Made by a program: the position numbers and the translations under genes
NCBI GenBank assembly: GCA_000151295.1
Contig: GG745333.1
Coordinates: forward strand, 194,604 to 223,520
Direction: 5' to 3'
Length of the DNA stretch: 28,917 nt
Source of the DNA: Allomyces macrogynus ATCC 38327
Lineage: Eukaryota > Blastocladiomycota > Blastocladiomycetes > Blastocladiales > Blastocladiaceae
Shown here: positions 1-12,400 of the stretch, piece after piece
How the letters are laid out: every line of letters begins with the position of its first letter
How positions within the stretch are numbered: position 1 is the stretch's first letter
Notes under the pieces: model-generated
Told to the model about the DNA's origin: nothing
The model's input: only the letters and a program-made list of their open reading frames with translations
The model's database searches: none

Positions 1-524
1 GATTGCGGGCGGGGGTCTGCCACTGCGGGTGCCGGGCGTCGGGGGCTGGGGAGCCTCGGGTCATGTGCGTCAGGGGCAGCAACTTGGTCCATGATAGCGG
101 CAGGGGGGAGCACAAATCAGATTGTCGCACGTCGCTCGGGGGTGGCCCTGGCGGGGGGGGGTCGGTCAGCTCAGTCGGGGAAGTGGGATTCGTTGTCCGG
201 GGAATCTGGGGAGACATGACGAGACATGCAGCAGGGCTGGGTTCATTCAAACTGCACCAAGTCGAGGAACAGTGTTGAGAAGCACGGGAGAAATGAACGG
301 GAGGGGACGTTGGGTTGGTTACTTCATGTCATGCAACGTTCTCCCAATCCACAGCTCGGCGATATCGTTGGGTTGGTTTGGCTTGTGGTTTGGTGGGTGT
401 CGCAGGTTCGGACCCGCTCACTGACGCGACAACCCAAACGACGCCCGAATGACGCCTGCTGCCGTGCTGCTGACCGCTCTGTTTCCGCACCACCAAGGCC
501 GACGACTTGACGCATTGCACGACC
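1..524. other. GC-rich flank, no supported gene
   Basis: G-rich sequence upstream of the TMEM97-like gene. Short ORFs are open on both strands, but none has a recognisable domain, a convincing start or protein-like composition. It probably holds the promoter and 5' UTR of the gene starting at 525 and possibly the end of a gene to the left. Confidence 0.5.
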
Positions 525-1232
525 ATGATCAGCGAATCCTTGGGCCCACGCCGCCGCCCCGCTGCCAGCCAGAGTGCCTCCGCCGCTTGCGAGGACCGGC
601 CAGCGGCCACACTTGCCTCGACGGTGCTCAAGGACAACGAATCGTCGTCATGGGCGCCTGCCTTCTTCCGCGGCTTTTTTCTGGCCCACATCCCCATCAC
701 GTTGATCATGGACGCGCAGGGCCTGCCGTGGGTGCACCAAAACATGATGCCACATGCGCTGCAAGCAGTGCATGCTTGGTACATCTCGACGTTCAAGGAC
801 CCGCTCATGGATCATCCAGTCGACGCAGCCCAGAGCCGGGAGCGGATGTGGTTTCATGCGATGCTGGTGGGCGAGCTCGTCTTCCAGCTGCCCGTGTTTT
901 TCGTGGGCGCGTGGGCGTTTGCTGACGGTACGCTCACGCTTGAATTCTGGGTGGAGAAAGTCATCGCTTCTGGCCCTGACGCTATGCTCTCTGGTCCCCT
1001 AGTCAAACGTTTGTCGATTCCGTGGGTTCGCACGCTGCTGATGGTGTACGGGGCGCACACGGCCACGACCTTGATCCCGATCCTACCGCACTTTGTGGCG
1101 CAAGATCAGCTCACAGCGGCCAACCGTGCCATCTTGATCGCGTTTTACCTGCCGTTCCTCGCGGTGCCGCTGGCCTTAGTGCTCTGGCTGGCTCGGAACA
1201 GCGCCGCGCACACCGCGCTGCACGCTGAGTAG
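525..1232 (+). CDS. TMEM97: TMEM97/sigma-2 receptor-like EXPERA-domain membrane protein
   Basis: Single exon, 235 residues. The frame extends upstream only to a TTG at 507, so the ATG at 525 (context GACCATGAT) is the start. After a Ser/Ala-rich N-terminus of about 45 residues come four hydrophobic segments with EXPERA hallmarks: FFLAHIPITLIMDAQ, then GELVFQLPVFFVGAW, then GAHTATTLIPILPHF, then a last helix IAFYLPFLAVPLALVLWLA. The His-Ile-Pro and Thr-Thr-Leu-Ile-Pro-Ile motifs are typical of the family. Known members are ER membrane proteins tied to sterol handling; in human TMEM97 the same fold is the sigma-2 receptor. The protein is longer than the usual roughly 170-180 residues because of the N-terminal extension. 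The family call is firm; the sterol role is by analogy. Confidence 0.88.
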   Translation: MISESLGPRRRPAASQSASAACEDRPAATLASTVLKDNESSSWAPAFFRGFFLAHIPITLIMDAQGLPWVHQNMMPHALQAVHAWYISTFKDPLMDHPVDAAQSRERMWFHAMLVGELVFQLPVFFVGAWAFADGTLTLEFWVEKVIASGPDAMLSGPLVKRLSIPWVRTLLMVYGAHTATTLIPILPHFVAQDQLTAANRAILIAFYLPFLAVPLALVLWLARNSAAHTALHAE

Positions 1233-1565
1233 ACCTTTTTTATGTATCACTCTGGCAGATCATGTCTTGTCTTCATGCATCTGCGCGTCGTGAGCGGGCG
1301 GGCGCGCGGTCGTTCAGACGCATGTGGGTGCACGTGGTTGGCGACCGCTCCAGGAAAGGGTCTGCGTTCGAGAACACACACACGAGACACGCGTCGGTGT
1401 GCGCCCCCGTGTGGCCCCCTGCAGTCCCGTTCTCGCACGGCCGCACCGTTCCTGCGCCGTTCCTGCACAAGAGAACGGCACCGTCGCCACCACCACCCAC
1501 CGCGCGTCGACCCTCCGCTCCACGCTCGCCCACACGCACGCTCCCGCACTACCTGCATCATCACC
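1233..1565. other. Intergenic, calmodulin promoter and 5' UTR
   Basis: A 333-nt gap between the TMEM97-like stop and the calmodulin ATG. It is GC-rich with many CACGCAC and ACACACAC tracts and pyrimidine-rich runs near 1480-1560 just before the start codon. Short ORFs on both strands look like composition artefacts. It presumably holds the calmodulin promoter; no TATA box is evident. Confidence 0.5.
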
Positions 1566-3422
<1,857 letters not shown>

Positions 3423-4308
3423 ATGGCGTCCGCCAACTTGACCTGGGCCACGGGCGACCAGGTAGCGTTACTCTCCGTCCCTCGCGGCGCTCTTGCCGCC
3501 CTCCTGCCGTCTGGCAGCGGTGCCGACGGGCGTGCGCGAGCACAGCGGCACCAACCTACGTCAATTCGTTTGGCTGGTTCCTTGGATAGTATCTATGATC
3601 CAGACGGACGGGTCTCTCCGCGCGCCCGCCGCACTACTCGTCGACCGGCCCGCCAACCCCGTCACGTCCAGTCCATTGACGAGCGTCATCCTGTCCCTCT
3701 AGTCGACCCAGTCGGCGTACACGAGCACGGCGCATGCATCGTTTGTGAACCATACGGTGCTCGTCGCGCCGCGCCGATTCTCCTCCGTCCAACGCTCGTG
3801 CCTAACGCACGGGCCTGCCGCGCTAGGGCGACCCGACGCGCCGCACGGCCGCGACCGAATACGAGCTCAACAAGGCCAAGAACCCGGCACCCGTCCGATT
3901 GGGCCGCGGCTGGCGACCGCGTGGGGCATCCATCCCCCTCCCCCACCACGTCTCTACACGCGTCCTGACACACTCTTCCCTTATCTAGGCCCCCCTCACT
4001 CTTCCTACAAGATGACTTTCGCCACCTCCTCGTCGACCTACACCAAAGGTCCCCGCCCATTTTCGCGTCCAACGCCCCCCGCAGGCCGTGCAGGCGGCAG
4101 TCCGCCCCGAGCCCGTGGGCGCGGGCGACGGCGTCTATCCCCGTCGCGTGCAGCGCCGGGTTTCGATATTCTGACGGGTACAGCCGTGGCTGCACAGCGT
4201 GCGCCGGGCACGTTTTTCGCAGGGCGCGTGAGCATGCAGAAACTCGAGGCTAAGGCGCATGCGCGGCAGCCCGGGTGGAATATTATTACCGGCTCGTTTG
4301 GCGGGTGA
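3423..4308 (+). CDS. Small uncharacterised protein with repeated G-[FW]-x-I-[LI]-T-G motif
   Basis: Proposed exons 3423-3461, 3703-3756, 3827-3920 and 3989-4308, totalling 507 nt (168 residues). The start ATG sits in GCCGCCATGG. Splice sites are GTAGCG..CTCTAG, GTGCTC..GCTAG and GTGGGG..ATCTAG. The product has Ser/Thr/Tyr-rich stretches (YTSTAHASFVNHT; SSYKMTFATSSSTYTKG), an Arg/Gly/Pro-rich middle and a C-terminal half with two related motifs, GFDILTG and GWNIITG, ending in GSFGG. I do not recognise the family. Short Tyr/Ser-rich proteins with such motifs occur among ciliary microtubule-associated proteins, but that is only a guess. The middle (about 4049-4153) is uncertain: another frame there also looks protein-like, so an extra intron or a base error is possible. 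Exon 2 could begin at 3712 instead. Confidence 0.55.
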
Positions 4309-4627
4309 GCGAGTGCCGCGAACCTCGGTCCCGGTGCGGGGACGAAGTGTGCGTGCGCGTGGGGTAGATGGGGACTGGGCTCGTTTGGGGAAGGAAAGGG
4401 AAGAAAGCGCGGCAGCTGGTCTGCTCGTCGTCGCGGAAATATATCTGGTCCTGGTCTTGACACTCATACGTGGATCAAATTGTGCGCGACGAGGAGGCAG
4501 CAGGGTGGAGATGGTCGCCGACACGGCCAGCGGCTGATGCTGGACAAGGAGCGACGCTGCCCAACAGAAATACACGTCAAACCATATTAGAATTGCAATC
4601 CCCAAAACGCGATCCACACCCAACATC
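4309..4627. other. Intergenic between convergent genes
   Basis: 319 nt between two stop codons of genes pointing toward each other. It should hold both 3' UTRs and terminators. I see no canonical AATAAA and no coding signal here. Confidence 0.5.
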
Positions 4628-6203
4628 CTACAGCTTGAGCGCCGCCCCACCGACCTCCTCTTCCTTATCGCCACCGTCCACCACCGCAAGGGCCCCCGCG
4701 GCCCCCGTCGGCGGCGGCACGTCCGTGACCCCCGCGCGGTTACACGCCCAGACGACGGGCGCGACCGACTTGGCCGCGCCGCGCACGAGATCCGCGTACA
4801 CGTAAAACAGAGCACGGGCCACCTGCACATGGTCTTTGGAAAACAGTCTCGACACCCCATCGCACAGTTCCGGGACGGGAGCCGCCAAGTCCTTTGGCAA
4901 GGCTGCGGCCAAGGCCGGGTCGAGCGCGTGCCACGGCGGCATGAGGTCCGTCTCGGTCTCGGAGAACTGCACGGGTTCGGCGCGCCAGTTCCACGTTGGC
5001 ACTTGCACGAGGAGCGCGTCGCCGTCATTGTGCGGCCCGACGGTCGTGGCCTGCATATCGTGGAACCGGAACCCGCACAGGTTGAATAGCCGGCGGTCGA
5101 GCGATGCGGGCGCGTCCCGGAGTGGGAAGGCTGCGAGGGTCGCGAGTTCCCGTTCCCAGGTCTTGCGCGCTTTCGGGGAGGAGGTTGTCTTGGCGACGGC
5201 GAGAATCGAGTGGGCGCGCACGTGTGCGAGTCGACCGAGAAGGGAAAGAAGAGCGTTTGCTTGCGGCAGGAGAAGGTCGCGCATGGCGATGAATGCGGTC
5301 ACGTCGTTGGGCCGGTGCACGAATGCGGTCATGACGAGGTGCCCGAGGAGGGTTTGCGGCGAGACGCGCGGGTGCGCGCCGAGAACGGCGGTGGGGAAGT
5401 ATTGGTGGAAAGTGCCGAGCAGGTAGCTCAGGTTACCGTCCATGGGTGTCTGAGATTCGGATCAATTTGGAGCGTCAGTGATTCGCTCAGCAATGTGAAG
5501 AAACCGGGTGGGGAGTTTAGGACGGACCAGGATACTTTGCGAATTCGACCGCAGCGTCCTCGTCGCGCAGTGGGTATGCGGCACGCAACCCCGTCTCGGC
5601 CATATCGCGGTACGCCGTCAATCTCGGGTCCGCAACCCGCCCGGGCCCTTTCGGGCGCGTGACATGGTCGACCCACGCGCGGCACAGCCGCATGGTGTCG
5701 TGGTACTTCCCTTTTAAGTACAGGTAATCCACCATGGCCTTGACGCGCGTCGGGCCCTGCGGGTCCTTGGTGCGAGCGGCCAGCTGTGCGCCAACCACGG
5801 CCATGGCGCCGTCCGTGTCGTTGCGCGCCCAGCATGCCTGAACGTCACCGAACCACGGTTCCGCGAAATGGGCTTCGGTCGCGAGCTTGGCCGAATAGTT
5901 GCGGTTGTCCTGGCGCAACTGCACGCGGGTCGCGACGGGGATAGCTGCAGTTGCACTGGGAGCTTCTTGGTCCGAGTCGCTGTCGGCCGTCTCGAGCACG
6001 TCGAGGAAATCAGCGAGGAAAGCAGAGGTGACCATGCCGTGCTCGGAAGGGCGGTAGGCCGGTGCTGGGGGGGCGGTGGTGCTTGGGACGGCCGTATCGG
6101 GCGTCGCAGCTGGCGCGACCGGCGCAGGGCTCGCGGTCGCATCCGAACGAGGATTGAATGCCTGTGCAGGCAGTGTTGGGCGCGTCATGGTGCTGGAAAT
6201 CAT
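4628..6203 (-). CDS. Uncharacterised, probably helical cytosolic protein, at least two exons
   Basis: Two long minus-strand open frames (6203-5517 and 5443-4628) separated by a short gap look like exons of one gene. A splice from 5536 (donor GTATCC) to 5426 (acceptor CTGAG) joins them in frame, giving about 488 residues from the ATG at 6203. Another join uses acceptor CTCAG just before 5443, and two adjacent genes remain possible. The N-terminal 100 residues are Ala/Pro/Thr-rich with an acidic patch (TADSDSDQE). A helical region follows (WFGDVQACWARNDTDGAMAV; VKAMVDYLYLKGKYHDTMRL) resembling TPR-like packing. The second half has YLLGTFHQYFPTAVLG, NLCGFRFHDMQATTVGPHND and a C-terminal helix around ARALFYVYADLVRGAAKSV. 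No catalytic motif is recognised. The true 5' end may lie further right (see the next entry). Confidence 0.6.
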
Positions 6204-6553
6204 GCAAAGGCGGTGTCCCCGACGACGGAGACCAACAACACCAACAGACGCGGCAAGCCGGTCACATCGACCTTGTCCCATCGCTGAGCCTTCCACGTCA
6301 TTTGAGCAGCCTTCTGCTGCCGCACTGCACCACCAACCACCAAGCTGCCGGCCGACAGGGTCTTGATCACAGCGCTCTCGGTGATGCTTTCGGCCTTCAA
6401 GAAGTAATAGCGCCCGTTCAGCGCTTTAGTATTTGAGAAGCTGCGACCACACCATCGCGTCGCTTCTGCCCGCCTGAGGGTTCAACACGCTGCACCAACC
6501 AGTATCAGCCAGCAGCTGCGGCCGAGCGAGCCACAGCACGACCGTTGCCTGCC
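6204..6553. other. RSP5 upstream region with protein-like minus-strand frame
   Basis: This stretch lies between the minus-strand gene and the first RSP5 exon. On the minus strand a frame stays open from about 6480 down to a TGA at 6200-6202. It contains a protein-like segment (NGRYYFLKAESITESAV, then KTLSAGSLVVGGAVRQQKAA). It has no upstream ATG in frame. It could be an upstream exon of the minus-strand gene: a GTGTTG donor at 6241 and a CTGCACAG acceptor ending at 6162 give an 80-nt phase-0 intron joining it to AFNPRSDA. Alternatively it is a separate short gene or chance. The region must also hold the RSP5 promoter. Confidence 0.35.
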
Positions 6554-9109
6554 ATGCTCGGATCATCTCGCAGGCAAGTAAATCCCTGGCCCTCGAACTG
6601 GCGCAGGTTGTTCTTTGGATGTTTGGTGCCCACTGTTGGTTGCGTTGCGCTGACGCACTTTCGCCACTTTTCCAACCTTTAGGTTCATCAACTTCACGGT
6701 CATTGCCGCCGACGGTCTCTACAAGCGCGATGCCGCCAGTATGTGGCCAGATCGTGTCGCGCGCGATGAGGCATTTTTTGCTGACATTATGGCTAGAACT
6801 CCCGTACCCGTTTGCGACCGTGACCGTGGACGGCATCCAACAGTCGACGACGGCCATTATCCGACGCACGCTCAACCCGTATTGGAACGAGTCCTTTGAG
6901 ATGTATGTGTTGCGTCGCCTGCTCCTCGACTATCTCCACTCCACACTGAAAACCAAATCCTGACGTTCCCAATCCCGCTGACCCTTGTAAAGCGAGGTGA
7001 CGCCGTCGTCGGTCATAACCGTGCAAATCTCTGACCAACGGCTCAGAAAGAGCGGCGACGCGCAACCGTCGCTCGGCATCGCCAATGTGCATCTCGGCCA
7101 GACCGACTTCAACCTCGACGCGGTCGGCGCCGATAGGATGCTCACGCTCGAGCTGTCAAGGCCGAAGCCCAACGCATCGGTCCGCGGCAAGGTCATTGTG
7201 AACCTGTCGACCAAGGTCTCGAACATGAGCCGCGCCGCGTCGTTGGCGAACGCGTCGGCGGTCAACGCGGCAGGCGCCGTTGAGTCGTCCGCGTCGTCTG
7301 TGTCGTCCATGGCTGCAACGTCCGTGGTCAACCCATCCACAATCACTCGCGGTTTACTCGGCGAGGAGCGCAGCCAGTCACCAGCCCAGTCTCCACTTGT
7401 CGCGGCGGTCAATAACTTGAATCTGGCCGACCTGGGCCCGTTGCCGGCTGGTTGGGGCATGTTTCATTGCTCGCGTCCGTTCCTTTGCGTGTTCACCAAA
7501 CCTGACTGAATGTTCCCTCCCCGCCACGGTAGAAATGCGCACGATGCCCTCAGGTCGTCCTTACTTTGTCGACCACAACACACGGACCACAACATGGGGC
7601 GACCCTCGCGACCAGCAGAGGTACATACAGGCTTGAACCTCTTGCGTGCATCCTCACGTCCAGCGAGCCGATCCAGCTAACCCTGCCTCCCCCCCCCCCC
7701 CCCCCCTAGCGTCTCCGCTGCTCCGCCGAGCGCTCCGTCCGTGTCGATGACGCTCGACCAGCTGCCGGACGGATGGGAAATGCGCACGACACAGTTCGGT
7801 CGCGTCTACTTTGTCGAACACAACACGCAGAAGACGTCGTGGAACGACCCACGGTTGGGTGAGACCGTGCCCAAGTACCGGCGCGATTTCCAGGAAAAGC
7901 TCGACCATTTCAGCCGGCAGCCCGAAATGCTGCGGCAACCCGGCTGGTGCCAGTTCAGCGTCTCGCGCAAGCTACTCTTTGAAACCTCGATTGCCGCGCT
8001 CATGCGGCTGCCCGTGCATGAGCTCAAGAAGCGGCCCTCGATTACCATGGACGGCGAAGAAGGGGTCGACGTGGGCGGTGTCTCGCGCGAGTTCTTTCTC
8101 TTGCTCTCGCAGGAAATGTTCAACCCAGACTATGGTCTGTTCGAGTACGCCGAGAGCGACAAGCGCACGCTCAAGATCAACCCAAAGTCGGCCGTTAACC
8201 CCGAGCATCTCACTTATTTCCGGTTCATTGGTACGTGCTATGCGCTGTTTCGGTTTCCTAACATGTGGCTGGCCCCACTCCCCGTTGATTGCATCTCACA
8301 CTGCCACCTGCCATCTCTAGGTCGCGTTGTTGGGCTTGCCATCTTCCACGGCTTTTTCCTCGACGCGCTGTTTGTCGGGTCGTTCTACAAGACGATTCTC
8401 AAGCAGAAGATCACGGTCAGCGATATGGAGTCGTTTGACGCTGCTCACTACCGGTCGCTCAAGTGGATGCTCGAAAACGACATCACTGACGTGCTCGATG
8501 AGACCATGTCGACCGAGGATCACCGTTTCGGCGAGGTCGTGACGATCAACCTGGTCCCGGGCGGGCGCGACATTGCTGTAACCGAGAAGAACAAAAAGGA
8601 GTACGTCGACAAGATCACCGAGTGGCACATTGTCAAAAGTGTCGAAAAGCAGCTGAACGCGTTCCGGCAAGGTCTGTTTGAGCTCGTGCCCGCCAATGTG
8701 ATCTCGGTCTTTGACGAGCGCGAGCTCGAGCTGCTGATCAACGGGCTCGCCGAGTTTGACGTTGATGACTGGGTCACGCACTCGGTCTACCTCGGGTACA
8801 CGGCGTCGGAACCGGTCATCATTTGGTTCTGGCAATGCGTGCGGTCGTGGGACAATGAGAAGCGCGCACGACTGCTGCAGTTTGCTACGGGCACGTCGCG
8901 CATTCCCTCCAGTGGGTTCCGGTACCTGCAGGGGACCGACGGCCCGTGCAAGTTTACGATTGAACGCGCTCGAGGCGACGTGCAGGCGCTGCCCAAGGCG
9001 CACACGTGCTTCAACCGCATCGACTTGCCGCCCTACCAGTCGTACGCCATGCTCGAGCGAAAAACTCTTGATGGCCGTCGAGGAGACCATGGGCTTTGGG
9101 CTCGAGTAG
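6554..9109 (+). CDS. RSP5: NEDD4/Rsp5-family HECT E3 ubiquitin ligase (C2-WW-WW-HECT)
   Basis: Seven exons: 6554-6573, 6683-6738, 6797-6902, 6993-7456, 7533-7620, 7710-8230, 8321-9109. Exon 1 supplies MLGSSR, leading into [17 protein letters not shown], the start of the C2 domain (through NPYWNESFE). A Ser/Ala-rich linker follows, then WW1 (about residues 211-243, [21 protein letters not shown]), WW2 (about 263-295, [21 protein letters not shown]) and the HECT domain. The catalytic Cys is in HTCFN (TGC at 9007-9009, about residue 648). The enzyme ubiquitinates PPxY-bearing membrane cargo and adaptors for endosomal sorting. Two introns appear to be GC-AG. The A-run at 9060-9064 has one base too many; allowing for it, the model is 2043 nt (680 residues) and ends in the expected acidic tail before TAG at 9107. 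Yeast Rsp5 has three WW domains; I see two. Confidence 0.93.
7689..7706 (+). repeat. 18-nt poly-C tract at a 3' splice site
   Basis: An uninterrupted run of 18 C residues directly before the TAG acceptor of RSP5 intron 5 (7621-7709). It serves as an extreme polypyrimidine tract. Homopolymer length may be inexact in the assembly. Confidence 0.85.
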
Positions 9110-9468
9110 GTCGCGTGGCCGACCTGGAGTTGGCCTAACTCGTCGGCGCGTGCCGCCCGCTGCCGCTCTCGACGCCCACCGACGCGGCCATTTTGCTGTT
9201 TGCTCGATCTTTCTTTGCGCAATTCTGCCGTACTTGTCCGCCGTTTTGTCTCCGCCAGTTGTCCATTATTGTGCACCCCCTGTCCCAGACGTTGCCCTGC
9301 TTGTTGTCTCTTTGCTCTGCTGGATTCCGAAAGAGTCTCTGAGCCAACGCCAACCAGAATGTTGGGCTCGCACAAGTAAATACCTGTGCAAGACATCAAT
9401 TTTTGTAAAGTTTATGGGCGTTTGTGGCCGACGGCTCACATTTTTCGTGACGGCAACGCAGTGCTAGG
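9110..9468. other. Intergenic, RSP5 3' UTR and EFCAB5-like promoter
   Basis: Spacer between two genes on the same strand. The T-rich stretch at 9190-9320 fits a 3' UTR. I see no protein-coding signal on either strand; the long minus-strand ORF across it is antisense to the HECT exon. Confidence 0.5.
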
Positions 9469-12400
9469 ATGAAGGCGGGTTGAAGGTCGAAAGCGAACAT
9501 TCAGTGCGGCGATCAGAACGGATCAAAATTTCTGCCTGGCTTCTGTTTTGACTGCAGCCCAGCTTCAGCAGCTCGAACGCAAACTGCACCGTCTTGACCT
9601 CATCTCTCACCACAACTTCGTGCAAAACGCTGCAATTGCATCGTCGGTCGATTCTCGCGCGCTTGATCCACGACCCGCCAAGATGATGCGCAACTCCCTC
9701 CCGTTGCTCAGGGCCAGTGCCGAGTTGCTCAGTGCTGACGCCGACGCCAAGCCAATATCACCGCCGTCATCATCGTCGTCCCCATTATCAAGTCGTTCGT
9801 GTTCGGCTGTCTCGTCGCGGTCACGCAAGGCCGCATCATCGACCAACCTCGCCACGCTCCCGCCGCTCAACCCACCACCGCCACTGCACCGCACCGTCTC
9901 CATCAACGCTCTCGCCGATGACTTTCTGACATTTGCCGCCGAACCGAGCGCCGCCATTGAACTGCGGTCATACCTGGTCGAATCGACGCTGCCGACCGTC
10001 GTGCTCGCGCTCGAGCGGCTCCTCACCGAAGTCGAACGCAAACGTGCGGCCCCACCGTCGTGGACCGGGTCGCTGCCGGTCGACCAGAACGACCATCTCG
10101 CGTGCCAATTCGACCCGATTGTGTGGCTCGCGCAGTTCCTGTTCCGCAATAACCCGCGGTACTCGAATGGGCTCCAATCGTCGAGTTACTTGAAGAATTT
10201 GCGCGCCGTGTCGAGTGCCTTGCAGGACCGATTCTTTGAGCTGCAGGAGGACCGAATCGCTAGGCTCAAGGCCGCGCAGGAGGAGCGGGAACGCGAGCGC
10301 GAACGGAAGCGGTTGCTCAAGGTTGGCGTTTTTTCAGCGTCGGCGCTCATTGCATTTCAGCATGCTCATCCTTGTCTGTTTATCTCTAGCGTCTCGCATT
10401 CGAGGAAAAGCGCAAGTCGACTGCCGAGCTCACGGCCGCCGTCTTCCGCCGCTTGCAGTCGCTGCAGTCCAACCATGAACCATTGAAGCTGCAATACCTG
10501 GTCCGTTTCCCTTAGCACGATGCGGACATCTCCCTGGGGCAGCGCTGACCCCACATCACCACGCTAGCTTTCCGTCCTGCAACAAGTCGGCCAGTCACCG
10601 GGCGTCGTCATCAATCCGAGCCTCAACATGTCCATGCAGGAGCTCAACGACTCGCTTCTCGAACTCTGCCAGCAGGGCGAGGCTGACGACGAGCGCGACT
10701 CGCACGCGCTTCTACAGCACGTCTCGGGCGTGTTGATGCACTGGACGCAGCAGGATTTCGAAACGTTCTTGACGGAGCTCACGCTCTGGATGAACAGTCA
10801 AGAGAGACAGCTCGAGGATAAGGCGCTCGCTGCGCTCATTGGCGAGTTGCGCGGGCCCAGCGCGGATCTCTTGGACACGTTCATGCAACAGTTGATAGGC
10901 CCCGGCGCGGAAGGCGCAGGATCGGGCGGCGATGGTGGGGGGAACGAGACGGGGGTCTTGCCGGGCGATATGGCCGACGAATTGCGCAAGCTGGATCTCG
11001 CAACGGCAACCAACGAGCAAATTGGCGGTGTTTTGAAAAAGGTGGCACTCTTTTCGGTCGGCAGCGTCGCCAACCTGATGCGCCGCCTGCACGAAGCCGC
11101 CAAGGCGCACCCCGTCGCCGCCGCCGCCGACAGTGCTGGGCCTGCCGAAGACCCTGCCGACGGCGACGACAGCACTGCACTCGACGAGCCGCTGGCCGAG
11201 GACATAACCATGGTGCGCAAGGCCAAGCTCAAGCTCCTGTTTGCCGCGCTCGACAAAGACCATTCCGGTATATTGCTCTCGCGAGACGTGAACGCGCTGC
11301 TCGTGCAGGCCGGGCAATCGCTGGACCGCGATCTGAGCCATGCTGTCGTGCAAATGAAACTCGCGATCCCGGTGCTCGCCATGCTCACGCACACGATCCA
11401 GGCCGACTACTTTGTCGACTACTTTTCGCGCAAAATGAGCGGCTTGACCGATTCGGAGTTTGCGCAGGTCATGCGCGTGCTGCACGACACCGCGCGCGAA
11501 CCGGCGCCGCTCGTGGTGGGCAAGAGCGTGCAGGACCACGAGGCGCGGTTGTTGGCGGATCTCGATAAGCTCGGGACGGCCGTACACGTCGATTACCTGT
11601 CGCTGTGCAACCGGCTGCTCCGACCGGCCGTGGACCTCGTTCGGCTTTGCCATTCGCAGAGCCACGTGGTCGTGGGGCTTTTTGACAGATCGGTCATGGT
11701 GCTCGCGTCGTCGGACCCGGCTGAGATTGGTAAGCCGATGCTCGGCGACGTCGTCGCGCAAGTCGTGCAGTCGGGCGACGAGTACACGGCCATGGTCATG
11801 CGCACGACCGACGACGGGTCCATCAACCAAGTCACCGACGCGTCGTGGGCCGAGGTGTGGCGGCAGCACCAGCAGAAATCTGACGCGAGCGGTGCCAATG
11901 CCATTGACGCGGCGACCGGCGACGTGGCCGCGGCACCACAAGCGCAGGCTGAAGTTCAGGTCGGTCAGGCGATTTTCGTGCCCGTCAAGTCGGCCGCGGG
12001 TGAAGTGATTGGTGTCGTGCAGGTCGACGTGATGCAGTCGGTGCCCATATCCAAGAACCTGGCCACGAACCGCGAGTTTGATTTATTGACTCATGCGGAT
12101 ATCACGCACGCGCGGCGACTTGCCGGGGCCCTGGCGCGCGCGATTGGGATCATGGAGCGCATGACCAAGACGGCGACGATTGCCGAGTCGTCGGCGTCGT
12201 TCATTCGCGAGCAGGCCAATGCCACGACCAAATTCTTCATTTTCGAGGCAGAGAAAATGTACTATGCATGTGAGAACGACCACGACGCCGTCGCAAGCAA
12301 GCGCGGGGAGACGGGCGATTTGGCATCGCAGGTGCAGTCGCCCACGGACCCGTGTCGGTACCTGCGCCCGCCGCGGTACAGTCTCGCGCCCATCGACCGC

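Noticed and set aside
400..440. GGTTCGGACCC resembling a tRNA T-loop
   Set aside because: No matching acceptor stem, D-arm or anticodon arm around it; no tRNA found in the window.
8317..9399. 360-codon minus-strand ORF
   Set aside because: It lies antisense to the HECT exon of RSP5, whose plus-strand protein is unmistakable; the antisense frame is a by-product of GC-rich codon use.
9548..9560. TTG as start of the EFCAB5-like protein
   Set aside because: Nuclear eukaryotic genes rarely start at TTG; a short upstream exon (9469-9478) with a GT-AG intron supplies an ATG in phase.
10712..11941. 409-codon minus-strand ORF
   Set aside because: Antisense shadow of the EFCAB5-like main exon. The Arg/His-rich composition is typical of a shadow frame.
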